Shown here: positions 46,382-58,100 of the stretch, piece after piece | Position numbering within the stretch: the stretch's first letter is position 1 | Layout: the number at the start of each line of letters is the position of its first letter | Source: Pelodera strongyloides | Taxonomy: Eukaryota; Nematoda; Chromadorea; Rhabditida; Rhabditidae | Length of the DNA: 64,000 nucleotides | NCBI GenBank assembly: GCA_036852015.1 | Contig: JAANDG010000622.1 | Location: forward strand, 1-64,000 | Direction of reading: 5' to 3' | Position numbers and translations under genes: made by a program | The notes under the pieces: generated by a model | Told to the model about the DNA's origin: nothing | Database searches by the model: none | The model's input: only the letters and a program-made list of their open reading frames with translations

Positions 46382-47911
46382 TTATCCGTTGATACGAGCT
46401 TGCAGCTTCTTTATTGCCTCCACCTAAAAAATTGAATTGAAGACTTGTGTACTATTTATTTTGAAGTAGTTATTTTCTTGGATATTGCCTGATTATGATG
46501 CCTATGCAAAGATACGGGACAACTATTTCTTATCAAGAATGAGAAAATATCACTAGTGGAGAAACTGTTAGTGGGGCCTTATATGGCACAGCAAACGAGG
46601 ACGTCCCTAGAATGCAATATGCAGTCTATCGATCCAACCTCTGAGAAGTTGCACCCTCGCACCCCCACGTTTGAGCTACACCCCCTCCAAAAAGAGCGGT
46701 ACTGTAGGGGCCGTTTTCAATTACTGACAATACAGAATACAGGTAGATCATTTATTTCTTACTGTAACTGACCCTCTTCTTGTTCATCTCTCTGCGTCTC
46801 TCCTTTCTCTTCTCCCTTTGTTGTTTGATTCTCTCTTGTCTCTTCTGTCTGATCTCCTTCTTGCGTTCTCTCGCTTTCTGCTGTTTCTCGCGAATCTCTT
46901 GATTTCTTCGTTTCTGAATAACAGCTTATTTTATTAAGGATTTATTATCTAAATTTGCAACATCCGTATCAATAGAACTTTAGAAAATCGTCATGAATTT
47001 AAACCCACGCCAGTTCATAATTCTAGTAACTTTTTCACGGAAACCGTCGACATCAACAGGACATTCTCCAGTAAAAATTGATTCTGATAATTATAAGTTC
47101 AATCATACCTTGGCTTCAAATCTCTTCTTCGCTTCTTCGGTTCGTTTCCTAATTGCTTTTATAGTGGCTACTTTCCTCTGATTTTCAGCTTTTTTCGCTT
47201 CAAACTGTTTTCGTTTTTGTTCCTGGAAGTTTGCTTATTAGCGGATGAAAGGCACTGTCTTATAAACTTTATTTATCATTGCCAAAAAGAGAAGGGTGAA
47301 TACATCAAAAGGGCAAGTTCCATTGAATTTTCTTCAGTTTCGCAAAATTATTTGATTACGTTGGACAACGAATGGCGAATTTAAAACAATTTTGAAAGTC
47401 CAAATTGTGTTATCTCCCATCCTGTACAAAACGACACAAAGAAATTATAATGCATTGTCTAGCATTCGCCTTAAAACCTCTTGCATGCCGCACTAATAAT
47501 CTTTCAATTCAAGCAAACCTTGTTATTTTGTGGAGGTTTTATCTTCAAAATATCCGCAAAAACATCTCTCTTTTCCCTTGTTATTTGGAGTGTTTTTGTT
47601 CCATCCGACGATGTTCTTCCAACTCTTCGTGAATGTGGTTCCTGAAGTATTCCGTTTATTACTTGTGATGCAAAATGAATAGTAAGCGAGCCTCCGCGTA
47701 TGTTCTTATACAACACCAATAGTTTCCTAACAATCTACCTGAAACTTATGAGACTCATGCAAACTATACTCTATCACAGATGTCATATGAAATGTATATC
47801 TTATGAAACTAGCCTTACAAAAAAATAGTAAAAAACTACACAAACCTCTGCATCGTTTGTGAGAGCCATGCTTAGGTAGACTAGTACAAATATTATTGAT
47901 ACCGTTCTCAT
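46382..47911 (-). CDS. Small secreted, very basic coiled-coil protein (5 exons)
   Basis: Exons in transcript order: 47911-47846, 47641-47519, 47222-47109, 46913-46773 and 46423-46382. All five start and end in phase 0, giving 161 aa. Residues 1-20 are a signal peptide (MRTVSIIFVLVYLSMALTND). After a short stretch containing a TREKRD dibasic site, about 95 residues from EQKRKQFEAKK on are almost wholly Lys, Arg, Glu and Gln in a predicted continuous charged helix (for example KARERKKEIRQKRQ), ending VEAIKKLQARING. There are no cysteines and no further membrane helices. No family was recognised. A secreted nucleic-acid- or polyanion-binding protein, or a precursor cut at dibasic sites, would fit; both are inference. 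The exon 3-5 phases and splice sites are strong, so the gene model itself is solid. Confidence 0.8.
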
Positions 47912-48574
47912 TGTGGATGTGGCTACTAATCCGGGTAGAAACGTTTCAACTATGCCAGGTTTCCGTTCCTCAGGCCTGGTTTTATACCCTCTGACAGTTC
48001 TCTTTTCAGTGTTCTTATTCTCACTTGAAAGCCTCTCAGAGACTGTTCCAGGGAGAGTTTCCAGCCCTAATTGGATACGTGTTTGTGGAGTGAAAACTTG
48101 CCAAAGAGCTAAAATTGCGTAAAACCCTTTTTTTCACAGACGTTTGATCTTAAAGTGGGGATCCTAGACTCTACGGGTTTGCAGTTTGCACGTTTTCCTT
48201 AAAATCGTCATTATTTGCTATCGTTTCTATATTCCTTTTTTCTAAAGAGATGGTTTAGTTTATGCTTGCTGTTCATTGATGCATACTTATATGAAAATGA
48301 AACTCATGTGAACTATCTTCCAAGTTGTATCCAATCATAGACGAAAAAGCATTCTTTGATGACGAAACGTTGGCCTACTTACAATTGGACAACAAACCCC
48401 CTGCCATGTATTTTTTTGTAATGTGATGTGTATCCTCACAGTGAAAACAGACAGACAGAGACATATGAACTTTGTTATTAATATAATAATTCATTGTGAT
48501 GCACCGTGTGAAATAAAATAAAATAAAGAATGATTTTTGGTAGTGTATCGTGGTGGTCGTGGTAATTACTATAA
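47912..48574. other. Intergenic stretch upstream of the basic secreted-protein gene
   Basis: The region should hold the promoter of the minus-strand gene starting at 47911. A minus-strand acceptor-like TTAG lies about 25 bases before that ATG. No other gene was supported. Confidence 0.4.
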
Positions 48575-49537
48575 TTAATTTCTGTTTATTTGTTCCCGAA
48601 GAATTTCCCTGTAGAAATCGACATACTTCTTGTGTAATAACACCGTTCTGCGAGTACAACTGAAAACAAAAAAAATTCAAAAGAAGTTGAAACTTTGATG
48701 GTTCGCGGCGGAAAAATGTTTGCCCAGCTTCTCGCCCGCTGGTTAAGGTAAACCAGAGCCCGGTTCCAATAAAATTTAACTCTGGGGTAGGTTACAGGCG
48801 TCTCCTGTTTGGCGCGCTCTCTCGGCTTTCTCTCGCTGCCTGTCAAAAGATCTGCAAAAAGATCTCTTCTTCCCAACGTATGATCTGCAAAAGGTCGGCC
48901 ATGTTGTATTTGTACAGTACAAATTGGGCAACGAAAGCACTCCGTCTGTAAAATGAACCTGTCAAAATTATACATATGAATATGACATGGTTGTCAAAAA
49001 GAGGACCTATGTTCCGTAACCACAAAACACTGGTTTTGGTTTGTTATACTCTCATATTACTCTCACATGCTCACCCTAAATGCCGAAGAGGAAAGGAAAA
49101 AGGTATGATTTGAGTTAATTTTCTATAAGACAAACAAGGAACAAGTCAAATCAGCATACAGTTTCATCCTAGTCATTTCATATTTCATAGTTTCATCCTA
49201 GATATATGAAATCATGCTGATTACAATCCTAGTTTGAATATAAGGTCCTAAGTCGAAAGTCCATGTTGTTCCAAAAATGAAAAACCTGACTGGCAAGTGA
49301 GTCAAACATCTGCTTTCAAAACTTTAAAACGTTTTTATCGTTTTTGCAAGTCCACGTTTAAAGATTGTTTAGAATTCGTGTTACCGAAATTATTTCCGAA
49401 AAAAAAACTACCTGTGTGATTGTCTTCGGGAAAATTGCCATTGTTGCATCTACCCTATGCGCCGAAGGCACATAAAGAAATAGTCCCAGTAAAAATGTGC
49501 ATGCAGAAATCGCCCCTTCCTCTATAATTAGACACAT
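48575..49537 (-). pseudogene. CPIC-motif gene, copy 1, probably broken
   Basis: Segments in transcript order: 49537-49412 (42 codons, from ATG), 48945 to about 48853, and 48659-48575. The first reads as a possible signal peptide (CTFLLGLFLYVPSAH) ending ITQ with a donor GTAGTT. The second contains CFRCPICTVQIQHG and aligns without gaps to GCPICEVALQLGQ in the copy at 62865-63657. Two lesions are visible compared with that copy. The exon 2 donor (AAG|GTATAT there) has been replaced by GCAGATC. The last exon carries one extra base (GAAGTATG for GGAGATG) that shifts the DFYREI reading relative to its start. No known family was recognised. Confidence 0.5.
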
Positions 49538-50047
49538 CACATAAATATTAGTTGATATATAAATGAAAAATGACGCGAAAACGTATTCTACGTATCTCAG
49601 GATGTTACTCAGCTACGGGCTACGGTTCGTGTAACAAATTCAGATTTGCGCCTTTGACAGCGAAAACCGCGCTTCACACAACCAAAAAAACCACCGCAAT
49701 CGAAGTGGAAATATGATTTTTTCCTTGTGTTCACATACACAGGTATTAGGATTTATGGTTGTATCATGCCTTATGGTGGAGTACTCAACACAGAACGTGA
49801 GATGATGTGACACATCAGTCGATGATTTTGAAATACATTTTTCTAATTTGTAACTTTACAGTGTGAGCTGAGACGAGCAGTTTCGCAAGTAGTCGAGCTT
49901 ACTAGGGAATCTAGCAAAGTTTGAAACTCACTGAATCTGGCTTATCATCAAAAAGTACCTACATACATATAACATGTTCTGCTTAACTTAGTAGAGCATC
50001 GTCATCGATGTTGGTTTTATTGTATTTTTGAATACTGTTTTTTTTAG

Positions 50048-50189
50048 CCTACATGAAATAGCAAACAAGGTGGAGCTGATTAATAAAATCTTACTTGAAA
50101 GGCCGGTTCCCGTATTCTTCAATTTGAAAAACATACACGATGTCGGTACTGGTGGCCACTTCTGCAAGTTTGTAAATTCAGGTTTTTTG
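50048..50189 (+). other. Isolated exon-like frame on the plus strand
   Basis: Bounded by TTTTTTTAG and GTAAGT, it reads one base plus 47 codons without stop, including NLKNIHDVGTGGHFC. Another acceptor-bounded frame (CELRRAVSQVVELTRE) lies at about 49861-49921, but their phases do not join. It could belong to an unrecognised gene or be chance. Confidence 0.3.
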
Positions 50190-50311
50190 GTAAGTTAGAC
50201 AAGAATTCCTTCAGTTTTCAACTTTACAATAATCGTCTGTGGCGGCACGATTTATTATGTGTGCATTTTCTATGACCATATCCCATATCTATCCAGTTGA
50301 ATAGCAAAACT

Positions 50312-50390
50312 GAGACCCACATTTGACCAAACTGAGACCAAACTGAGACCAACTGTGACCAAACTGAGACATTTGACCCACAAAACTGAG
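50312..50390. repeat. CCAAACTGAGA short tandem repeat
   Basis: About six irregular units of 11-13 bases (CCAAACTGAGA, CCAACTGTGA and similar) lie just downstream of the stop codon of the Lys-rich exon set. Confidence 0.7.
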
Positions 50391-50422
50391 AAAATTGAAA
50401 AAAATATTAAAAAGCTCATTAT

Positions 50423-52250
50423 TTATAAATCAATAATACTTGCCGCAGCTTTCTGTGCTTTCGTCGCAGTCGTGTCTTCCTTCTTGTATATTTTTTTCGT
50501 CCTTGCCCGATTTTTAGCCTTACCACCCTTCTGCTTCTCTGTAATTGCAATATACGGAGTACATTAAATAAACGGGATCATAAGTAAACCAAAACACCAA
50601 ACTGAACCAATCGTATGAAAAAAGGAAAGTCACAGGAAAGTAGCGGAAATAATTAATAACACATACTTGACGCTTTTTTCCGCACCGTAGTCTTCGTCTT
50701 CTTGCCCTGCATAATATTTGTATTCACAATTAATTACTAGAGCGTAGATGTTACTTCTGCGAAGAAGACACTAATGCACCAAAATATAAATATTGTAACA
50801 TTAGATGACACGATGTTTTATAAATATGACACGATGTGACGCACCTGTTTTGGTGTCTGCGAGGAAGGTAAAACGTGTCCGGCAAACGCAGTGAACATCT
50901 AGAAAATAATAACATTCCGGAATTTGAACGGTTGATCTTCCTCTACGTTGTCATAGAGTTGTCACACACTTGCCCGCAGTCTTGTTCCTATGCGCATAAT
51001 TCCCGAATATTTATAGCTTATATAATAGTGGGCGTGGTAAGACTGAGGGTGAATATTCCCGCATGGTGTGCTGCAGACTTTTCCGCATGTGGCCATGCAA
51101 ATTCGGACGCTGGGAGCAAGCCTGCAGTGCACCGTGGAGGAACAAAGACTGAACCCATAAAGTCGGTGTTTCTGGACAATTATGACCTTCGATAAAATAC
51201 ATAAAAACCCAAAATTTTCGGGATCCACACACGTTATCTGATCTCGAATTAGCTGAGATTCACAGAAATATTTTGACACAAAAATACGACTAATTCATAA
51301 ATGAGCATACCGTATTCATTGGCTTAGCATCCAAACTACTCATTTTGAGATCCAGGTGAACGGTAGAAGTTGGCTGAATATTTTGAAGGAAAAATGTTTT
51401 ACTTCTATTTGAGAAAGAAATGTAGACTAAGACTTTCTACACAACCTAGCCAACACCCATTACGTGTGTTGGGTATTTTGTATAGTATAGAGTTTCCTAA
51501 TTCCTACCTTTTGAACGAAATCTTTCGGTTCTTCACTCGGAATACCTTGATCCTCATTTCTTACGTTCTGAACAAGAATTATCACGTGAATAATGAATAG
51601 ATTTGTATAATGTTTCTGGATACGGTATCTGGAGGAACAGTCTGTCATAACTCATAACGTATCGTGGGTTTGACCGTATTTTGACCAACATAAGCAAATT
51701 GGCCAATCAGTGCAAATGGGTGGTAACAGGATATGGTGGTAAGTTGATGAACATTGCGTGAGAGTTGCGCCGGAAAATTAGAAAACAATTGCATCCTACT
51801 ATATTTGTGATGGAGAATCAGACGTAAAAAAATATGGGGTTGCCTGAAATGGGCCTGTTGCGTTTTCAGAACTCCTCCATGTTTGAACGGGTTGAACGGC
51901 AGACGTTGGCTGAAATACTTGACTTCACATCATGCTGATGAAGATAGATTATGAGAAATAGAGAACATGATTCCTCTGGCATTCCGAACACACATGCATG
52001 TGTCCTGTCTTGGATATGTTATTTTGTCCTACCTAGACTATTTCATATAAACTCTTTATTCGGAAAAAAAAACAGTATGAAAGGAATTTAAAAATGAAAA
52101 GAGAGAAACACATTTTATTTTATTTTATTGAAATGTCATTAATTGTTTATTTTTGGTTGCTGGTTTCGGTGTGAAACTATTATTTATTGTGTTTACCTTT
52201 TGAACGGAGGCTTGTGGTCCAGAGCGCGGGACAGGCACATTTGGCATACC
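50423..52250 (-). CDS. Lys-rich protein or C-terminal part of the GYF gene (7 exons)
   Basis: Exons in transcript order: 52250-52197, about 51909 (end unclear), 51567-51508, 51373-51311, 50856-50845, 50706-50667 and 50538-50423. From 51567 to the stop all phases join. The protein reads NVRNEDQGIPSEEPKDFVQK, then PTSTVHLDLKMSSLDAK, TPKQ (a 12-base microexon), GKKTKTTVRKKAS and KKQKGGKAKNRARTKKIYKK, ending AASIIDL. The last part is strongly basic, like linker-histone tails or nucleolar proteins. The 52250 and 51909 exons (ending SVQK, starting PTSAVQ) repeat the pair FVQK/PTSTV, showing an internal exon duplication. The second repeated exon runs into a transposon fragment and has lost its donor. 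It lies downstream of, and on the same strand as, the GYF gene and may be its 3' end, but the joining phase could not be settled. Confidence 0.55.
51680..51872. mobile_element. One-armed fragment of the GGGTCAGGCCCAT foldback element
   Basis: The sequence from GGCCAATCAG to CTGAAATGGGCCTG matches the right arm of 2554-2971, but the last CCCTTTAA is replaced by TTGCG. It abuts the duplicated PTS exon of the Lys-rich gene. Confidence 0.7.
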
Positions 52251-52417
52251 CTAAATTGACCCTTTGGTTGTAAGTTGCCCATAACATGACATAAATGCAA
52301 TTTTGAAACTAAAACAAAATACTTGTATCCATAACTGAATTACATGAGAAACTAGTTAACGAGTACTTGAGATTTCTGTGGTGAGTAGAGTGTTGCTCAC
52401 CTCCACTCCTAGTCACT

Positions 52418-52810
52418 TTAAAGCGAATTAGCGGTCGGTATCAACAAAAAAATACGAAAAGAGGAGGAGTAAACAACCGTGCGTTTACCGCCGTTTTCAA
52501 AATGTGCATTTTTGGACTTTTACTAGCCAAATTCAAAATATTTTGTCAACATTTCGTCATTTGGATGCTTCGGAGTGTGTGATCATTTGAAAAGGCCATC
52601 CCTCGATTTTTCCGGGGCCGTGCTAGTATTAAAATCGGCAAATCGCCGGAAGCGAATTTTCCCATACAAAATCGCAAAAAATGGTTCTTTGAGAACATTT
52701 TTATACAAGATGCACTTATTTGTTTGTGTTTTTATGTTTATTTTCGTTTATAACTTTTTTCAAACTATTTTTGGTGAAAAAACCCCAAACCGGGTGGTAT
52801 TTCGCTTTAA
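52418..52810. mobile_element. 393-bp AGCGAA-type foldback element, TTAA flanks
   Basis: The ends TTAAAGCGAATTAGCGGTCGG and CCGGGTGGTATTTCGCTTTAA are inverted. The interior is longer and different from the short AGCGAAAT MITEs and includes an 83-codon frame without recognised features. Confidence 0.65.
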
Positions 52811-53244
52811 AGGAGGAGGCTCATGATGGTATTTGCTTCCAAGAAACATGCCATATGAAGCAAAAGCTTTTAAATAGAAGGAATCGCGGCCCCATATTAA
52901 AAGAGGGCTTAATAAAAGAAGGTATATAAAATATCTCAGGAACGGCGTGTGTGTATTTCCAAATATAAGGACATTTTCTATATATTTTCAACATGCTCTA
53001 TCTAAAGAGCGCAAAATTAGCACCCTAGGTCATCTTTAATTTTTTGCTTGCGGGTCCCTAATAAAAGAAATTCCGCAGTTAGGGTAACAAAAAGGCCTTA
53101 TTTGAGCGCAAGCTCATGAGGATATTATATTTTATATTGTCCACTTTTTATAGAATCCTATTCAAATTATTGGCCTCTTTTCGTAGATTTAAAACAAGAT
53201 GAAACCCAAACTTATCATTCAAGGACTCTTTTCCACGATAAAAT

Positions 53245-53443
53245 TAATGCTTAGAATTCTATCAAAATTCTTTACCATAGTCTTTGTAATGTGTGTGTCC
53301 CGACGTAATCTGGGGGATTCAAAATAAGAAAATAAGGGCACAACCATAACTAGATACCCTCGGGACACATACAATAAGAGCCGATAACCTCGATACGCAA
53401 AACCTACGGTAAAGAATTTTGATAAAATTCTAAGCATTATATT
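53245..53443. repeat. Foldback element with TAATGCTTAGAATT ends
   Basis: The arms TAATGCTTAGAATTCTATCA and TTTTGATAAAATTCTAAGCATTA, with inner arms GTGTGTCCCGA and TCGGGACACAT, are inverted. Its right part is included in the larger tandem duplication that follows. Confidence 0.65.
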
Positions 53444-54450
53444 GATTTATTCCTTCACAGGCCCATCAAAGTAAGCCTATTTTTACGATATGTTCATAAT
53501 TATTATAAAGCATTTTTATTACTATATACAAACCAAATTTCACCTGCATTTACCCTGGGGAACTTTTTCCGATGAGCTCATCGTATATGTATACCGTAAA
53601 ACTGCAGATTACTGATCACACTGCTGTGTATGCAAATTCTAATTTCACGATAAATTTAAATTCCCTTGAAACTTGTAAACGAGGCACTAACCTGTCTATA
53701 CAAAAGCTTTCCGTCCTCATCACGAAATCTTCCTTTCAGAAGCAATTTCTCATGTACTCAAAAAGAATGTTGAAAATTACAGTTCTATGGTTAGCCTTTA
53801 TCTCTGTCAGTCAAATGCATCATTTGTATCAACTACTTATATTGTGGCACCTATATGTTCCCGTCTTTGTAATTGCGTGTGTCCCGACGTAATCTGGGGG
53901 ATTCAAAATAAGAAAATAAGGGCACAACCATAACTAGATACCCTCGGGACACATACAATAAGAGACGATAACCTCGATACGCAAAACCTACGGTAAAGAA
54001 TTTTGATAAAATTCTAAGCATTATATTGATTTATTCCTTCACAGGCCCATCAAAGTAAGCCTATTTTTACGATATGTTCATAATTATTATAAAGCATTTT
54101 TATTACTATATACAAACCAAATTTCACCTGCATTTTCCATGGGGAACTTTTTCCGATGAGCTCATCGTATATGTATACCGTAAAACTGCAGATTACTGAT
54201 CACACTGCTGTGTATGCAAATTCTAATTTCACGATAAATTTAAATTCCCTTGAAACTTGTAAACGAGGCACTAACCTGTCTATACAAAAGCTTTCCGTCC
54301 TCATCACGAAATCTTCCTTTCAGAAGCAATTTCTCATGTACTCAAAAAGAATGTTGAAAATTACAGTTCTATGGTTAGCCTTTATCTCTGTCAGTCAAAT
54401 GCATCATTTGTGTCGAACTACATATATTGTAGCACCTATATGTTCCCGTT
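53285..54450. repeat. Direct tandem duplication, period 584 bases
   Basis: The block beginning TGTGTCCCGACGTAATC occurs twice, and equivalent positions differ by 584 (for example 53572 and 54156). The copies differ at only a few positions, so the duplication is recent. Each unit carries a one-armed GGCCCATCAAAGTAAGCC MITE fragment and an open frame of 106-109 codons starting MSSSYMYTV. The frame lies partly in MITE sequence and is not called a gene. Confidence 0.9.
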
Positions 54451-54512
54451 ATCCCCGTTACGTTGTGACTATCAAGAAAAAATAAGTGGTTCTGCACATA
54501 AATTAAAGTTTA

Positions 54513-55101
54513 TTAAAGGGTGAGGTCCACCTCAGAAAACAAAAAAGTTATTATTTTTATTAGATTCCCCGTGTCTGTATCTACCAGAATCTAAAACAAA
54601 TTTGGCAGAAAATTATTTCCAACGAAATATGGAGCAAAAAATAGCCCTCCAGTACCATCTTTACGATAGGCGTCGATGGGGTGTGGTGCATGATAAACCG
54701 CGCTCTCGCTACCGTTGTTTGGGGACAATGAAAGGGCGGGATTATGACTGTGCGTTTGCTGCTTTTTTAAAACCATGCGTTTTATTTTTTTGCCAAGCTA
54801 AACAAAGCATAATTAATCCCGTCTTCGTCATTTGTATTGCGTTGTAGTTATTTTAGAACATATTTTTTGTTTGTAAATTTTTTCGAAAATTTTTCAAAAA
54901 ACATTTTCTTCTCAACCAACATGTAAAAAGGATACCAGGCTACCGTAATCCGAGGTACTCAAGCTGGACCATTTTTTGCTCATATTTCGTTGGAAATAAT
55001 TTTCTGTCAAATTTGTTTTAGTTATTCTGGTAGATACAGACACGGGGAATCTAATAAAAATAATAACTTTTTTGTTTTCTGAGGTGGACCTCACCCTTTA
55101 A
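54513..55101. mobile_element. 589-bp foldback element (GGGTGAGGTCCACCTC), TTAA flanks
   Basis: The ends TTAAAGGGTGAGGTCCACC and GGTGGACCTCACCCTTTAA are inverted. The arms share GATTCCCCGTGTCTGTATCT, its inverse and TTTCGTTGGAAATAATTTTC for about 130 bases. It ends 20 bases downstream of an exon of the GYF gene. Confidence 0.9.
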
Positions 55102-55120
55102 TTGGGATGCAACAACATAC

Positions 55121-58100
55121 CTTTATTCGGACCATCGGATGGCCTAGCCTGGTCCAATATATAATTCCAGTAATCAATATCGTTCCCCGTAATCCCACTC
55201 AGGTTCTCATGTAGCTAAATTACGAATAAATCATAATCTGATTTACGCGGTAAACTCGGCACATTAGGTCAGACTGGATACAACCATCTCAAAAATAGCA
55301 ATGGCAAGATTGATTGGTCTTTTTTCAAATATCGAAGATTTTCTCAGGTTGGTAAACAAATTCATAATATGTTCGTTGTCTACAATTTTCCGCTGCCGTA
55401 TCTATGGTTTGCATACGTGAGTTTGTACACTGTTGTCCAAAAGCACAACAAATATCTTGGCGGGGTTCCTGCAGAAGGTTTCCAGGGCAGCAGAAGTTTT
55501 TTACGTTTCAAATAAAATGTATAAACTCACTTCTTCGTGATGTTGGCGGCTGAAAATATGGGCGACAAATTCGGAACTGTACTCGAAAACGGCAGTGGAA
55601 CAGAGCTCGCAATTCATCTAAACACATGGAAATCGATAAGTGATTGATTTCGCTCCCAAGTGATAATGACATACCATTTCGTCGCCTATGATAATCATTT
55701 GTCGCTTCTTGGGAAACGAGATACCCCGATTTCGCCCCGATCAAGTCCCTCAAAAAATCGGACCTTGATCGGGGCGAAATCGGGGTTTCTTTTAAAAAAA
55801 ATCGGGGCGAAATCGGGGTTTTTCCAAAAATACTCGAGGCGAAATCAGAGTTTTTTGAAAGAATCGGGGCGACCTCGGGGGTTTCACTTTCCTGTGCTAG
55901 GCAACACTAGTCCAACTGACAACTACCACACCGTCGACTTACTGATGTCGTGAGTAAATGTGAGAGTACTTCGTCCAAAGAATCCTTGTTTCGCAAACAA
56001 AACTTTTCACGCAATTTCTCCATTTCGTCCACAAGTTTTTCTCCTAAATAATAAGGCTTTTAGTTTTTTTGCCTAGTAAAAAGTTCATGATTTTTTCGTG
56101 AATCTTTTATGCCCGATGTTTGATTCCGCACGTTGAGTATGGCTAACAAATTACGTCATACTGTACGCTTACCGCTTAGCAACATCAGTGAAGGGACCGC
56201 GATGGGATGCAGCATTGGTATCAGATACCAAGGACGATATGTGAGAACCTGCAACTTATAGTTTACTTCTTCGGCTACCAGCGCACATCGAACGTATGCT
56301 CAATTCTTTACATTTGTTAACACTTGAGGTTGCAGACAAAGAAGGAGCTTATGTATGGTAGCCAGGTAGCTATTACAAAACGCCGTGAAACAAGACAGCA
56401 CAGTTCGGGGTGTGATACCCACGCAGGGTTCACTACGGTACCTATATCCTATATATAGGCATAAATAACGCATGACTTACAATTAGTAGGAAACTTACGG
56501 GATGTGATTCTGAAACTTTGGGTGTTTTCTTCGCGAACGCAAATGGTGTAAAAGTGCCATTCTCAGCAAGTAGATCAGCTGTAAAAAAATGATAAATGAT
56601 GTATAAGGATTGGTATGATCTTACAAAGATGGGTTGGCAGTTCAGTCTTTTATCATGCTTGTTAATACCAGTCATCAATTTTGTTTGAAAAACAATAATA
56701 AACAAAAATAAGAACACACAAAATGGTGCAAGTTTCTCCTTTTGCCCAATTCCAATGAGAATATTTGAATTGAAGTACCCTTTTCTGTACCATTCTTGCA
56801 TCTGCTCCTCGCTGATAGGCCCCCTAAAATAGCGACCTTATGGCTCCATGAATTCAACCTTTTACATTGAAAGACAAATAATAAATTAAATTTAAGGTGC
56901 TTTAACGATATCCTTGACTTGAATACCTGTCATAAAATTGAAAGTTTACTCACCGCATATCGCCCCTATTGTCCTTGTAAAAGAATTCCTTCGTTGGTAC
57001 GATAGGTTCCGGTACGTGATAACGTCTTGGGACTACTGTGGTTTCCCAGTTCCAGTTTTGTTCCGCATCGGCAGTGGCTTTCTAAAAATAATAAAAGTTT
57101 ATATATGTACAACCAAGGGAATCCATCAAAAACACTTTAATGGGACAGGCCCATCAAAATAAACGTATATTTAGGATTTCTTCTTATTTTTTATTAATGT
57201 TGTTCACTAAAATATAAACAAACTAAATTTTATCGACATTCACCCCGGGGAACTTTTTTCCGACGAGGTCAACGTATATTGCTACCGTTGCCTGGCCCTT
57301 CCTCTCGTTGCTTATCCGCTCTGGTTGTCTGCTCTCTGGGTGTGCACAGTCCTTTTTTCTGTGGCGCCTCTTTATTGAGCATACTCTCTCATACTTAATG
57401 CTACTGGCTGTGTTATAACATACGCAATTAAAAGATTTATTAGGGCTAAATTTATGCGTCTACGGTACCCTTATAAGTTGGGCTCGTCGTAAAAAAGTTC
57501 CCCGGGGTGAATGTGAATAAAAATTAGTGTGTATTTATTTTAATAAAAGCTGCTAATAAAAAATTGCATGAAATCGTAAATATATGTTTATTTTGATGGG
57601 CCTGTCCCTTTAAAGAGATAGGATAGGTTCACCTCGAATTGCACTTTTTTTAATTTTTTTTTTGATAGTATGACCGGCTATTACTGACAAAGTGCGAAAA
57701 CTGAAGTAATTTTCCTTTGCTCCTCGAGCCAGGATCAAGCCCAAAAGCTAAGCCACCTCGACTTTATAAAACAACTGGCGTACCTATCATGCTATTTCGC
57801 ACTTGTAACACAGTTTGGCGTACCGTTTGACTGCGGCTACGGTATGCCAGTTGTTTTATAAAGCCGAGGTAGCTTAGCTTTTGAGCTTGCACGAGAGCTA
57901 ACAATAAGGAAATTTACTGCAATTTTCGCATTTTGACCTTTAACTTTATAGGTGTCAATAGAAATTATAAGAAGGTGCAATTTGAGGTGAACCTACCACG
58001 TTAAGCATACATTTAAACATGCACTATTTTTGACAATTTGCCGTTTTTGACAAAACTTTACATGTTAGCTGAAAGGTCTGGTACTTTCCTTGCAGCGTAG

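Noticed and set aside
49067..49102. A short plus-strand first exon (MLTLNAEEERKK) before GTATGA
   Set aside because: It lies within an intron of the opposite-strand CPIC copy and its phase cannot be continued to the later exon-like segments.
53572..54485. Two near-identical 106-109 codon frames starting MSSSYMYTV
   Set aside because: They lie in a duplicated repeat and begin within MITE sequence. There are no splice sites or protein features.
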